The notes under the pieces are model-generated. The model ran no database searches, was not told where the DNA came from, and worked only from the letters and a program-made list of their open reading frames with translations. From positions 1 to 13,010 of the forward strand of contig JBBQKP010000086.1 of NCBI GenBank assembly GCA_038326995.1: a stretch of DNA of 13,010 bases, in the 5' to 3' direction. This document shows positions 6,235 through 13,010 of the stretch, piece after piece; within the stretch, counting starts at the first letter, position 1; the number at the start of each line of letters is the position of its first letter. The stretch is from JBBQKP01 sp038326995. GTDB lineage: Bacteria > Planctomycetota > Phycisphaerae > Tepidisphaerales > Tepidisphaeraceae. The translations under genes were made by a program, and so were the position numbers.

Positions 6235-7194
6235 CTACTTCGGCGGATTGGAGTCGCCGCTTCCATTCGTCGGTGGCCGCGTGTCAGTCGGTGTGTCAGT
6301 CGGTGTGTCAGTCTTTGGCTCTTCACGTCCGAGGAGCGCGGGTAGCATTCGAATAATGGGGAAGAATTCCTCGTTAAACCGAGCGGAGACTCGCTGTTTA
6401 AGTTCCTCGGGTCTTTCGCGGTCGCGACTGAGTCGCTGCTCTTCTTGCTCCAAGAGCTTTCGCCAATTTTCGAGCCTTCGTTGACGCTCCGCCAGGTTGT
6501 TCTGAATGAGTTCGCTGAGCACTCCGTCGAGGCGAGCTTGCAGTTCCGCGGCCGGGTCTGTTCCCCGTTCGCGAATCTGATCTGAAATACCAAGTAATTC
6601 GTCCTCGAGAAGATATTGGCGTTCGGCAAACTCATAAAGATCGGGCGCCCGCTTTTGCGTCTCGATCAGTTGACGATGGACACGTGAAAAGCGTCTGCGC
6701 ATGGCGTGAGCGGGCGCGGAGTTTTCACCCAGCTTTTCCACGACGCGCTCATAAAGCTTGAGCCTGACGGGACTGTTTTCGCTCATGAATGCAGAGATCG
6801 AGGCCCATTCTTCGTTGGTGACGGGGGCGTTTGAGATGTCGCGACCCTCGGGCCTGCTAGGGCCGCCAGATCCGTCCCTTCTGAGACCGCCAGATCCAGG
6901 CCCTCTAAAACCCAGGCCGCCGCGCTGGCGCATGGCTTCTTGAAACCGCTCGCGCTGCTCTGAAGAGAATCGTTGACGATGCTGGACCGGCTGATCGCCG
7001 GCAAGCGGATCGCCTGCTTGCGGTTCATTTGCTTGCGAGTTACTTGTTTGTGGGGCAACGGATTGGGTGCTGGGAGCATTATTAGAGTCGCTGCCGGGCG
7101 GGTTCGCATTTGAAGCGATAAGAATCGACGACGAGATCGTCCAGAACGTAGCCAATGTGATAAGCGTGATGGATGGGAGCGAGGGTTGACGCAT
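6235..7194 (-). CDS. Exported helical protein encoded with an ECF sigma/anti-sigma pair
   Basis: 319 residues from the ATG at 7194. The N-terminus (MRQPSLPS, then a hydrophobic stretch to SNA near residue 30) is a good signal peptide, so I prefer this start; an upstream ATG at 7278 (347 residues) would overlap the anti-sigma gene by 29 bases. No SD favours either. After the signal comes a Pro/Gln/Asn/Gly-rich linker to about residue 120. The rest is highly charged and helical, rich in Glu/Arg/Gln/Leu (for example LENWRKLLEQEEQRLSRDRE), and likely coiled-coil. The C-terminus carries DTPT repeats. No recognised family. Its place after sigma and anti-sigma recalls periplasmic sensor proteins of trios such as CnrYXH, and helical Gln/Arg/Glu-rich sensors of that type are known; that role here is inference only. 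Confidence 0.75.
   Translation of the reverse strand: MRQPSLPSITLITLATFWTISSSILIASNANPPGSDSNNAPSTQSVAPQTSNSQANEPQAGDPLAGDQPVQHRQRFSSEQRERFQEAMRQRGGLGFRGPGSGGLRRDGSGGPSRPEGRDISNAPVTNEEWASISAFMSENSPVRLKLYERVVEKLGENSAPAHAMRRRFSRVHRQLIETQKRAPDLYEFAERQYLLEDELLGISDQIRERGTDPAAELQARLDGVLSELIQNNLAERQRRLENWRKLLEQEEQRLSRDRERPEELKQRVSARFNEEFFPIIRMLPALLGREEPKTDTPTDTPTDTRPPTNGSGDSNPPK
6281..6316 (-). repeat. In-frame 12-bp tandem repeat coding DTPT
   Basis: Three units on the plus strand: GTGTCAGTCGGT twice, then GTGTCAGTCTTT. On the minus strand they code Asp-Thr-Pro-Thr repeats in the C-terminal tail of the exported helical protein. The two full units are identical at DNA level, which points to recent slippage and likely length variation between strains. 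Confidence 0.85.
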
Positions 7195-7249
7195 GATATG
7201 GGGATGTGCGGGGGAGGTCGGCTTGTATCGATTCCTATGGATTTTGGGC

Positions 7250-8056
7250 TCAGTTATTCTCAGGTTCGGTTGAGACATCGTCCGCTAGAACACTCGCGGA
7301 ATAGGCTGCGGAGTCGAGATCGTTCCAGACGGCAAAGCTGTCTAGGTCCATGGAGCCTGCCAGTCGTGAGATGGCGTCGGCGTTGAACTGATCCGAGAGG
7401 GAGTCAAAGCCGCCACGAACTGATTGCTGTGGATCAAGATCGCCAGAACCGGAGCCACTGAAATTCGGTTCTGAAACCATTGCAATTTCTCGGCTTTTCG
7501 CTGGAACATCGAAGTACATCCACGAAGCAAGACCTACCGCCAGAACGGCGGCGGCGGCGAGGGGGATTTTGACCCAGTTGCTAAGCTGAATGCTGTTTCG
7601 CACGTCCAGCCATCGCCGGGGCCGGGGTTCGATCCTCGGCATCGACATCTGCTCCGCCAGGGCCGACCGCATCGCCAGCTTCGCCCGCCGACGCGAAGTC
7701 TGCATCGCCAGGCCTGTCACCTCATCGTCACCGGCACGGGTGCCAATATCACCGCCACTGAAATCTGCTTGAAAATCGTTGAGCGACCGTTCGTTCAAAT
7801 TCAGTTCGTTGACCGCGCTGCAAACGCCCGCAAACTGCGTCGCAAGGGAAGGGTCATTCGCCAGGCTATTTTCCAGGTCGCGTGCTTGCTGCGGACTGAG
7901 ACGCGCCAGCTCGCCCGACGCGTGCAGTATCAGCAAGGCGTCGACTTCGAGACCGGCAAGCTCGACCGACAATGCTTCATCACTGTAAGGCGGATTGTAA
8001 GGCACACTGCAGGGTGCTTTTTTCGAAATCGAGTTAGGTCGGGTATGGCTGTTCAT
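7250..8056 (-). CDS. Single-pass anti-sigma factor-like membrane protein
   Basis: 268 residues, ATG start. Residues 38-80 (LLILHASGELARLSPQQARDL, NSLANDPSLATQFAGV) match the N-terminal pattern of anti-sigma proteins common in planctomycetes: a short helical domain with L.LYASGEL-like and LANDPxLA segments. Residues 162-183 (KIPLAAAAVLAVGLASWMYF) form the only membrane segment, preceded by Arg/Lys, so the first 160 residues should be cytoplasmic and residues 185-268 periplasmic. The outer part is acidic and Ser/Asp-rich without a known fold. There is no HxxxCxxC zinc motif, so it is not a classical ZAS-type anti-sigma. The gene lies 80 bases after the ECF sigma gene and just before the exported helical protein gene. 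Expected role: hold the sigma factor at the membrane until a signal arrives. Confidence 0.8.
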   Translation of the reverse strand: MNSHTRPNSISKKAPCSVPYNPPYSDEALSVELAGLEVDALLILHASGELARLSPQQARDLENSLANDPSLATQFAGVCSAVNELNLNERSLNDFQADFSGGDIGTRAGDDEVTGLAMQTSRRRAKLAMRSALAEQMSMPRIEPRPRRWLDVRNSIQLSNWVKIPLAAAAVLAVGLASWMYFDVPAKSREIAMVSEPNFSGSGSGDLDPQQSVRGGFDSLSDQFNADAISRLAGSMDLDSFAVWNDLDSAAYSASVLADDVSTEPENN

Positions 8057-8079
8057 TGAAGTTGATTAATAATTTGATT

Positions 8080-8099
8080 CAGTCTTGCTCAGTCTTGCT
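8080..8099. repeat. Direct repeat of 10 bp in the sigma/anti-sigma gap
   Basis: CAGTCTTGCT occurs twice in tandem. It lies in the 80-base gap between the sigma stop and the anti-sigma start. No terminator is visible in this gap, so the two genes are probably cotranscribed. Confidence 0.6.
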
Positions 8100-8136
8100 G
8101 ACGCACTCTCTCTAGCTCTTTCATTTCGGCGGTGCG

Positions 8137-8904
8137 TCACACTGGCGGGCTCTCTTGCAGCGTGAGTGCAAAGCGGAGTTTCTGAACGGCCTTATGCATA
8201 CGCCCCAGTGCGGTGTTGAGTGGGCACCCGAGCATTCGTGCGATCTCTGCGAACGACAGACCCGAATAGTATCGAAGCAGGACGACCTGCTTCTGGGCGT
8301 CGGGCAGTTTATCGATCGCTCGACGTACCTGCAGTTGCTGCTCGGTGATGTCCATTCGCTCCCGTGCGTCGGGCGTCTCGTCGCTTGCGAGCAATGACAC
8401 ACCTTGATGAGCCCGCTTCTCACGCGCCTTCGACCGCCACACGTCGTGAACTTTGTTGGTCGCGATCCGATAAAGCCACGCCTTGAAGCTGGGCAATCGC
8501 GGCACGGCATCGGGTTGTCTACTAACTTCATCGACGCCCGTCCTGCCCTTCGACAGCCTTGCCTTGGTCGGCTTAAACTGCCTCGAATGCTCTACCACGC
8601 TAAGCCAGGTTTGCTGCACGATGTCCTCACTGATCGACGCAGAACCTGTCAGCCGATTCAGATATCGCAGCAGCGGCTCGTGGTATCGGTCGATCAACGC
8701 CTCGCCCGCTTCGAGATCACCCGTGGCCAGCGCACCCACCAGTGCTTCATCGCTTATTATTTCATCCCTGACTACGCCATCCCTTAAGACTTCCTCCGCG
8801 CCGGCCTTACCTTTTGGACCTTGACTTATTGAAGCCTTGCTTCCCTGCGCTTCGCCTAAGGCAGTGACCCGATCTACAGAAATTCGCGGCTTTTTCGGGT
8901 CCAT
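8137..8904 (-). CDS. ECF-family RNA polymerase sigma factor with an insert in region 2
   Basis: 255 residues, ATG start, TGA stop. Region 2 spans about 68-164: ALIDRYHEPLLRYLNRLTG, ISEDIVQQTWLSVVEH, then FKAWLYRIATNKVHDVWRSK. Region 4 spans about 192-246: AIDKLPDAQKQVVLLRYYSG, then the helix-turn-helix LSFAEIARMLGCPLNTALGRMHKAVQKL. These are typical of sigma-70 ECF factors, which direct polymerase to stress or envelope-signal promoters. Two features are unusual: a Lys/Gly/Glu-rich N-terminal extension of about 50 residues, and an insert of about 30 residues (109-138) between the region 2.2-like DIVQQTW helix and the FKAWLYRIA helix. The anti-sigma-like gene follows in the same direction. No in-frame Met exists nearer the sigma domain, so the ATG at 8904 stands. 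No SD is seen. Confidence 0.93.
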   Translation of the reverse strand: MDPKKPRISVDRVTALGEAQGSKASISQGPKGKAGAEEVLRDGVVRDEIISDEALVGALATGDLEAGEALIDRYHEPLLRYLNRLTGSASISEDIVQQTWLSVVEHSRQFKPTKARLSKGRTGVDEVSRQPDAVPRLPSFKAWLYRIATNKVHDVWRSKAREKRAHQGVSLLASDETPDARERMDITEQQLQVRRAIDKLPDAQKQVVLLRYYSGLSFAEIARMLGCPLNTALGRMHKAVQKLRFALTLQESPPV

Positions 8905-9096
8905 CTGGTAGGTTGACCGATCCCATTTTGTGCACTGCGTGTGTTTGAACTGCGTGCAGGCCGCTGTCCGATTGCATTCTATAAGGTCTAACGCAACTCA
9001 CGACACATTATTGCGGATGAAGGCAAAAGATGCACACGCAAGACCCGTTTCAATCCACCATTTGCAACGCAGCCGCGTCCGGGTTCTGATTTCCGA
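8905..9096. other. Divergent intergenic region between sigma and YhcH-family genes
   Basis: 192 bases between the starts of two divergent genes. It must hold both promoters, but I see no convincing -35/-10 pair on either strand. CTATAAGG near 8980 is the most AT-rich candidate -10 region. A repeated ACTGCGTG motif occurs near 8935 and 8950. Confidence 0.3.
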
Positions 9097-9558
9097 ATGA
9101 TTCTCGACCAACTCTCCCGGCTCTCAACCTATTCCGCCCTGAGTCCGCACCTCGCCGCCGCGGTGCGATTTGTGAATCAGTCCGACCTCTCTTGCCTCGG
9201 TGTCGGCCGCATAAATATCGACGGGGAAAACGTTTACGCCAACAACATGGCCTACGACACCAAACCCGCCTATCAGACCCGATGGGAGTCGCATCGCAAT
9301 TACATTGACATCCAGATCATGATCGCGGGTTCGGAGAAGATGGCCGTCGCGAACGTTTCGAGTCTAACGGGGGCGACGCCCTACGAACAAGAGCGGGACG
9401 TGTTTTTTTATGACGGCGTGGGTCTGGGTTCTCATCACCTCATCACGGTGGCAGAGGGTGAATTCGCGATCTTCTTTCCTCACGACGGGCACATGCCGAT
9501 GATCATGCTCGATCGCCCGGCCGGGGTGCGAAAAATCGTGATCAAGGTGGCCGTGTGA
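9097..9558 (+). CDS. YhcH/YjgK/YiaL family protein (cupin-like, DUF386)
   Basis: 153 residues, the usual size for this family. Start is fixed by the family N-terminus MILDQLSRLSTY. Motifs: WESHRNYIDIQIMIAG (63-78) with Glu64, His66 and Asp71, and FFPHDGHMPMIM (126-137) with His129 and His132, the likely metal-binding positions of the cupin-like barrel. The E. coli relatives are YhcH (NanQ), an anomerase acting in sialic acid use, YiaL of the 2,3-diketo-gulonate pathway and YjgK (TabA), linked to biofilm control. The sequence does not show which sugar is used here. There is no signal peptide, so it is cytoplasmic. Its TGA overlaps the GTG of the next gene, which suggests translational coupling to a membrane glycosyltransferase. 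Confidence 0.93.
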   Translation: MILDQLSRLSTYSALSPHLAAAVRFVNQSDLSCLGVGRINIDGENVYANNMAYDTKPAYQTRWESHRNYIDIQIMIAGSEKMAVANVSSLTGATPYEQERDVFFYDGVGLGSHHLITVAEGEFAIFFPHDGHMPMIMLDRPAGVRKIVIKVAV

Positions 9559-11108
9559 AACTGGAAGTGAAACTGCAGGTTCATTTCGATCGATACCAGA
9601 CGACGTACCTCGCGCTTTGCGTGGTCTTGTTCCTCGCAACCGTCTTGCCGCGGGCCGTTAATAACCCTCTGTGGGGCGACGAGTTTCGAACCTGGCGCGA
9701 CAGCGTGGGCGTTCCCTGGACGACGCTTCTCGCATGGCAGCACAATCGCGACCACGCCCCCCTTTCGCACATGCTGGCTAAGGCTTCGTGCCTCATCTTT
9801 CATACAGACGCACCCTGGGCGCTACGACTACCGAGCATCCTCGCCGGCGGAGGCTGCGTGCTAATCGCGTTCTTCGTCGGGCGATTGCTCATCTCAACCC
9901 TCGCCGGCCTGATGATGGCACTGATGCTCGCGGTCGATTTCAACATCACCGTGCAGTCACAGACGGCCCGGATGTACTCGCTTCTGCTACTCTTTGTTCT
10001 CGGGTCGATCCATGCATTCATTCACGTTTTTCGAGAACCGAATCAGCCAGATTCATTTCCGAAATCCCGTTTTCAATTCACACCACGACCCGCGGCCATC
10101 GCCCTTTGCTTGCTGCTCGCGCTGGGTTTGTGGACGCACTACGCGATGCTCGGCGTGATGTCGGCCATGCTAATCATTGGCCTGAAATACTGCAGAAAGC
10201 AGGCCGGGCGAGTCGTCATCGCGTGCGTGCTGGGCGCGTCGGTCCTGGCCGCCCCGGGGTTCGTGAAACTGATCGAGATGGCGGATCGCAAACCACTGGC
10301 CGCCTCAAACAACCATGCGACGGGAAACCAGTTCGGCGTGAGTATCGATCGACTCGCGGGGCAGCGTTGGATCGCCGTCGCGCTCGTTCTGGGCGCATCG
10401 ACAGGCCTTGCGCTTCTCGCTCTTCGCAAAAAAGACACAACACGTTCCATCGATTCACCCAAATTGCGGTCACCTGAATCGCGATCACCTGACACGCGAT
10501 CACCTGACACTCGCGCCGTCGCGGTCATGCTTGCAATGCTCTGCATCATCGGCGCGGGAAACGTCCTGCTCGCGGGCGTCTACCGACCCGTCGAAGGGCC
10601 TCGATATCTGACGGTCGTTCAGCCCGCTATCTGGATCGGGCTTGTCTCGCTGAACTTTTATATCCTGACACGAAAAAACATTTTGCTGACCTTCGCCGTG
10701 GTCGGCTTGTTCTTCCTGGGCTGCGGTTATCAGTTCTCGCGCGTCATCCAGTACAAACACCACCCTTGGGCGTGGCAGTTTCAAGAGGCCATGCAATCAA
10801 CGCTTCCGGCGATGGGCTTCGAGCCCGGCGAGGCGATCGATTTCATTCCAGGCGAACTCAACATCTATAGGCAGTACTACGACAAGTCCGCCGAGCAATC
10901 AGCTCCGTCACGCCTCATCCCATCGCGATTCATCATCCTGCAGGTAAGCAAAAGAACGACCGCTTCACAGCTCGAGCGGGCCAGCAGTCTAATGAACGAC
11001 CCGACGTTCAACCCGCCTTTGGTCGGCATCACCACGTGGGTTGGCAGGAAGGGCGAATCGTTTAGGCGAGTCGGCGTAAAGGCTGACATATTGAACAAGC
11101 CGGATTAA
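9555..11108 (+). CDS. GT-C fold membrane glycosyltransferase (GT39/ArnT-like)
   Basis: 517 residues with a GTG start that overlaps the previous stop codon by four bases. The first membrane helix (about 17-34) is followed by NPLWGDEFRTWRDS (37-50), whose Asp42-Glu43 fits the acidic catalytic motif in the first outer loop of polyprenyl-phosphate-sugar dependent transferases. Later LAVDFNITVQSQTARMYSL (125-143) corresponds to the conserved 'R.Y' segment of the family. About eight to ten membrane helices are seen up to about residue 392, and the soluble tail is 395-517. A cytoplasmic-looking loop (about 290-322) holds a 5-residue repeat, R-S-P-x-x. The expected reaction is sugar transfer from a lipid-linked donor at the outer face of the inner membrane; the acceptor is unknown (glycan, lipid or protein). 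Exact family within GT-C is uncertain. Confidence 0.8.
   Translation: MKLEVKLQVHFDRYQTTYLALCVVLFLATVLPRAVNNPLWGDEFRTWRDSVGVPWTTLLAWQHNRDHAPLSHMLAKASCLIFHTDAPWALRLPSILAGGGCVLIAFFVGRLLISTLAGLMMALMLAVDFNITVQSQTARMYSLLLLFVLGSIHAFIHVFREPNQPDSFPKSRFQFTPRPAAIALCLLLALGLWTHYAMLGVMSAMLIIGLKYCRKQAGRVVIACVLGASVLAAPGFVKLIEMADRKPLAASNNHATGNQFGVSIDRLAGQRWIAVALVLGASTGLALLALRKKDTTRSIDSPKLRSPESRSPDTRSPDTRAVAVMLAMLCIIGAGNVLLAGVYRPVEGPRYLTVVQPAIWIGLVSLNFYILTRKNILLTFAVVGLFFLGCGYQFSRVIQYKHHPWAWQFQEAMQSTLPAMGFEPGEAIDFIPGELNIYRQYYDKSAEQSAPSRLIPSRFIILQVSKRTTASQLERASSLMNDPTFNPPLVGITTWVGRKGESFRRVGVKADILNKPD
10467..10511 (+). repeat. In-frame 15-bp tandem repeat within the GT-C gene
   Basis: Three units: CGGTCACCTGAATCG, CGATCACCTGACACG, CGATCACCTGACACT. 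They code Arg-Ser-Pro-Glu-Ser and Arg-Ser-Pro-Asp-Thr repeats in a loop between membrane helices (residues 305-319). A weaker unit precedes (CGATTCACCC, near 10451). Length changes would keep the reading frame. Confidence 0.85.
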
Positions 11109-11844
11109 GTAGCCTCTCGGTTGCGGATCGCGTCAAGAGATAACGGGCGTTCTCACACGTTCGCGGATCGCATCGCGACGCCATTTTGGAGCCGCGGCAA
11201 TCCTGCATTCTCTTTTGACATAATACCTTACGATCACCCGGTTTCGCTGACGCGTGTAATGCGGAGGGAAAACTTCTTTCGACAAGCAAGGCCGATGCGG
11301 GCGGCGCCGGCTTCTCGACAGTCGCAGTCTCAAGACCAGTAATGATCGATTGAATAATTGTCGATTGATCCGAACACAATTGCCAACGAGCGTGCAGAGC
11401 GGAGTAATTCCGTGTCGAAAGCGGCATTGTATCACCCATGTCTGTGGCCAGTCGAGCAGGATTAGCTCCTTACAACACTTCTCGAAGACCGCCAACTCTG
11501 CGAACGATGCAATGTCTTGCCGGGCGAAACATATCGCTAAAAACAGACAGTGGCGACTGTACGCGGCGCCACGATTCATTACCGGCCAGGCGTGTGCAAG
11601 ACGGCTTGCTAAAGACGCTTTTCTGAGATCGCCCGCAAGAAAAATATTGTACTCCGGCGGGAAACCCGAACAAAAACTTATCAACCCGCGTCGCAGGTGC
11701 CGGGAGATTTCACCTTTACCGCTAAATGACCCCGCGAGCGATGATACTAAGAGGTTCAGCGCCTTCGGTTTTACATATTTTTTTCATGTCAATCGATCCC
11801 AAACTGCTTCAATATGGTGTACACTTCTGGCCAAGACTCTCACT
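11109..11844. other. Gene-free stretch before the GH25 gene
   Basis: 736 bases without a supported gene. Base composition is more AT-rich than the flanks. Open frames on the minus strand (11133-11684 and 11062-11439) show no recognisable family, no SD and mixed composition. A run of T at 11772-11783 lies about 60 bases ahead of the GH25 start and may belong to its promoter, but no -35/-10 pair is clear. No tRNA-like cloverleaf was found. A near repeat GCGGATCGC(G/A)TC occurs near 11122 and 11163. Confidence 0.4.
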
Positions 11845-13010
11845 ATGAAACCAAACGGCCTAGCCATCTTCGCGTCGCTTGTCTTCTTTGCAGGTGTTTT
11901 ACCTGTCGCCAGTGCACAGCAAAGGTCACTGGGACTCGACATCTCGGCGTGGCAAGGCAACTGGACATCGACAATGTGGAACACCGTCAAGCGAAGCCCG
12001 ACGCAGATCGTCAACGGCGTCGCGGGTGACGGCCGCGATTTTGTTTATCTCAGGTCCAGCCGCGGCGGGACGACGGGCTTCTACAACCAAAGTGACCCGA
12101 ACAACAACAACGGCCTTAATACGCTTTCGCAACGCTACAACGACCAATATTTCGCACAGAACATTACGCGTGCCACCTCGGCCGGGCTTTTTGCAGGGTC
12201 TTACCACTTTTCCAGGCCCGATATCGTGACCAACACCGGCGCGGACGAGGCGGACCATTTCATGCAGATGGCCGGCGCGTGGATGAGGCCCGGCTACCTC
12301 ATGCCCGTGCACGACCTGGAAACGGGCGACACCGTCCGCACGGACAACGCGATGGCGCAGTTCACGATGGATTTTTCCAATCGCGTCTTCGCCGTCATGG
12401 GTATTCGCCCGGCCATTTATCTCAATGGCAACTACGCGAACAACGTCATCGGCGGCGCATCCAGCACGCTTCGGACGCAAGTCGTTTCCACTCACCCGCA
12501 GCTCTGGATCGCACGCTGGCCTAACGAAGCGAACCCGGCAGCCATCGACGTTCAGAACACGAACCCGAACGCGTCGTTGTCCTCGCTTTACGGACCTTGG
12601 GACGACAACGGCAACACGCAGCCCTGGTCGTTCTGGCAGTACACCGCTTCGGGCAGGCTTAACGCCTTCTCGGGCGATCTCGATCTCAACGTCGCCAACG
12701 GAGGCATCGAATTCGTCAAAGACCAACTCGTCCCGGCCGTTCTCATCGTCGACGCCAACGCCGCGTGGACCTCTTTGTCAACGTGGAACAGCGGTCGGAC
12801 GCCCGTCGCGCCGGTGCAAGGTGTGGGTCAGGTGCCGCGCGTCGGCACACTTACGTTGCCCACAGTCCGGTTGCCCGCTTCCAACGACACTGTCATTCTC
12901 GAACGTGCCGCGGCCAATCCCACCATCACGCTCTCGTCCGGCGCGCACAACATCCGAAAGCTCTACGCACGTGAGACGCTGCACATCGAAGGCGGCTCGC
13001 TCAACATCAA
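11845..13010 (+). CDS. Secreted GH25 muramidase (lysozyme), 3' partial
   Basis: The frame opens at ATG 11845 and has no stop up to the right edge, giving 388 residues so far. The N-terminus MKPNGLAIFASLVFFAGVLPVASA, then QQ, is a textbook signal peptide cut after Ala24. The GH25 domain follows: GLDISAWQGNW (30-40, Asp32), FVYLRSSRGG (66-75), AGLFAGSYHFSRP (113-125), MPVHDLETG (153-161, with Asp157 and Glu159) and WSFWQYTASG, then GDLDLNVANGG (277-287, Asp278/Asp280). These Asp/Glu positions are the active-site cluster of the family, which hydrolyses the N-acetylmuramic acid link in peptidoglycan. From residue 298 a new region begins (VLIVDANAAWTSLSTWNSG ... TLSSGAHNIRKLYARETLHIEGGSLNI), which looks like repetitive beta structure. 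Its domain lies outside the window. The enzyme acts outside the cytoplasm. No SD is seen; start chosen by the signal peptide. Confidence 0.93.
   Translation, partial: MKPNGLAIFASLVFFAGVLPVASAQQRSLGLDISAWQGNWTSTMWNTVKRSPTQIVNGVAGDGRDFVYLRSSRGGTTGFYNQSDPNNNNGLNTLSQRYNDQYFAQNITRATSAGLFAGSYHFSRPDIVTNTGADEADHFMQMAGAWMRPGYLMPVHDLETGDTVRTDNAMAQFTMDFSNRVFAVMGIRPAIYLNGNYANNVIGGASSTLRTQVVSTHPQLWIARWPNEANPAAIDVQNTNPNASLSSLYGPWDDNGNTQPWSFWQYTASGRLNAFSGDLDLNVANGGIEFVKDQLVPAVLIVDANAAWTSLSTWNSGRTPVAPVQGVGQVPRVGTLTLPTVRLPASNDTVILERAAANPTITLSSGAHNIRKLYARETLHIEGGSLNI

Noticed and set aside
6156..6635. Minus-strand frame of 159 codons overlapping the end of the exported helical protein gene
   Set aside because: Out-of-frame shadow; its last codons read through the right 12-bp array by chance.
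7250..8056. Zinc-binding (ZAS) anti-sigma
   Set aside because: The HxxxCxxC motif is absent; the single Cys near the N-terminus and Cys79 do not fit the pattern.
11062..11439. Minus-strand open frame of 125 codons overlapping the end of the GT-C gene
   Set aside because: Overlaps a well supported gene on the other strand, has no SD and no recognisable domain.
11133..11684. Minus-strand open frame of 183 codons in the gap before the GH25 gene
   Set aside because: No recognisable motif, no SD, Arg/Cys-rich mixed composition, and no family-like pattern; a chance frame or remote remnant cannot be told apart.
11926..12726. Minus-strand open frame of 266 codons opposite the GH25 gene
   Set aside because: Arg/Val-rich shadow of the GH25 coding strand, whose signal peptide and active-site motifs are clear.

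Overview
The window looks like bacterial chromosome from a planctomycete, perhaps a Phycisphaerae-like lineage. This rests on the gene types: a very large GspK-like protein, a TPR protein with two RNA polymerase alpha-CTDs, a large ECF sigma factor with a membrane anti-sigma, a SpoIID-type protein and a secreted GH25 enzyme. GC content is moderately high by eye, and Shine-Dalgarno sites are mostly weak. The lineage is inferred; no rRNA or tRNA gene is visible.

Layout, left to right. A 5'-truncated GspK-like gene (3-2471, +) ends at a strong intrinsic terminator. A small ten-cysteine protein follows (2568-2921, +). After a convergent gap with a near-perfect palindrome come two minus-strand genes read as a probable operon: the TPR/alpha-CTD protein (4557-5513), with a good promoter and SD, then a SpoIID-family lytic transglycosylase (3132-4490). 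A 720-base gene-free stretch (5514-6234) holds 12-bp tandem arrays, a 21-base inverted repeat pair and a second copy of the palindrome family. The next minus-strand operon encodes an ECF sigma factor (8137-8904), a single-pass anti-sigma-like protein (7250-8056) and an exported helical protein (6235-7194). Divergently, a YhcH/YiaL-family protein (9097-9558) and a GT-C membrane glycosyltransferase (9555-11108) overlap by four bases. After another 736-base gene-free stretch, a secreted GH25 muramidase (11845 onward) runs off the right edge.

The theme is the cell envelope: two peptidoglycan-cleaving enzymes, a membrane glycosyltransferase, a secretion or pilus-type component, and a sigma/anti-sigma/periplasmic trio suited to envelope signalling. 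The most unusual items are the TPR-tandem alpha-CTD protein, the repeat complex at 5764-6197 with its related palindrome at 3002-3047, and the small cysteine-rich protein. No CRISPR array, transposase, integrase or clear defence system was seen.
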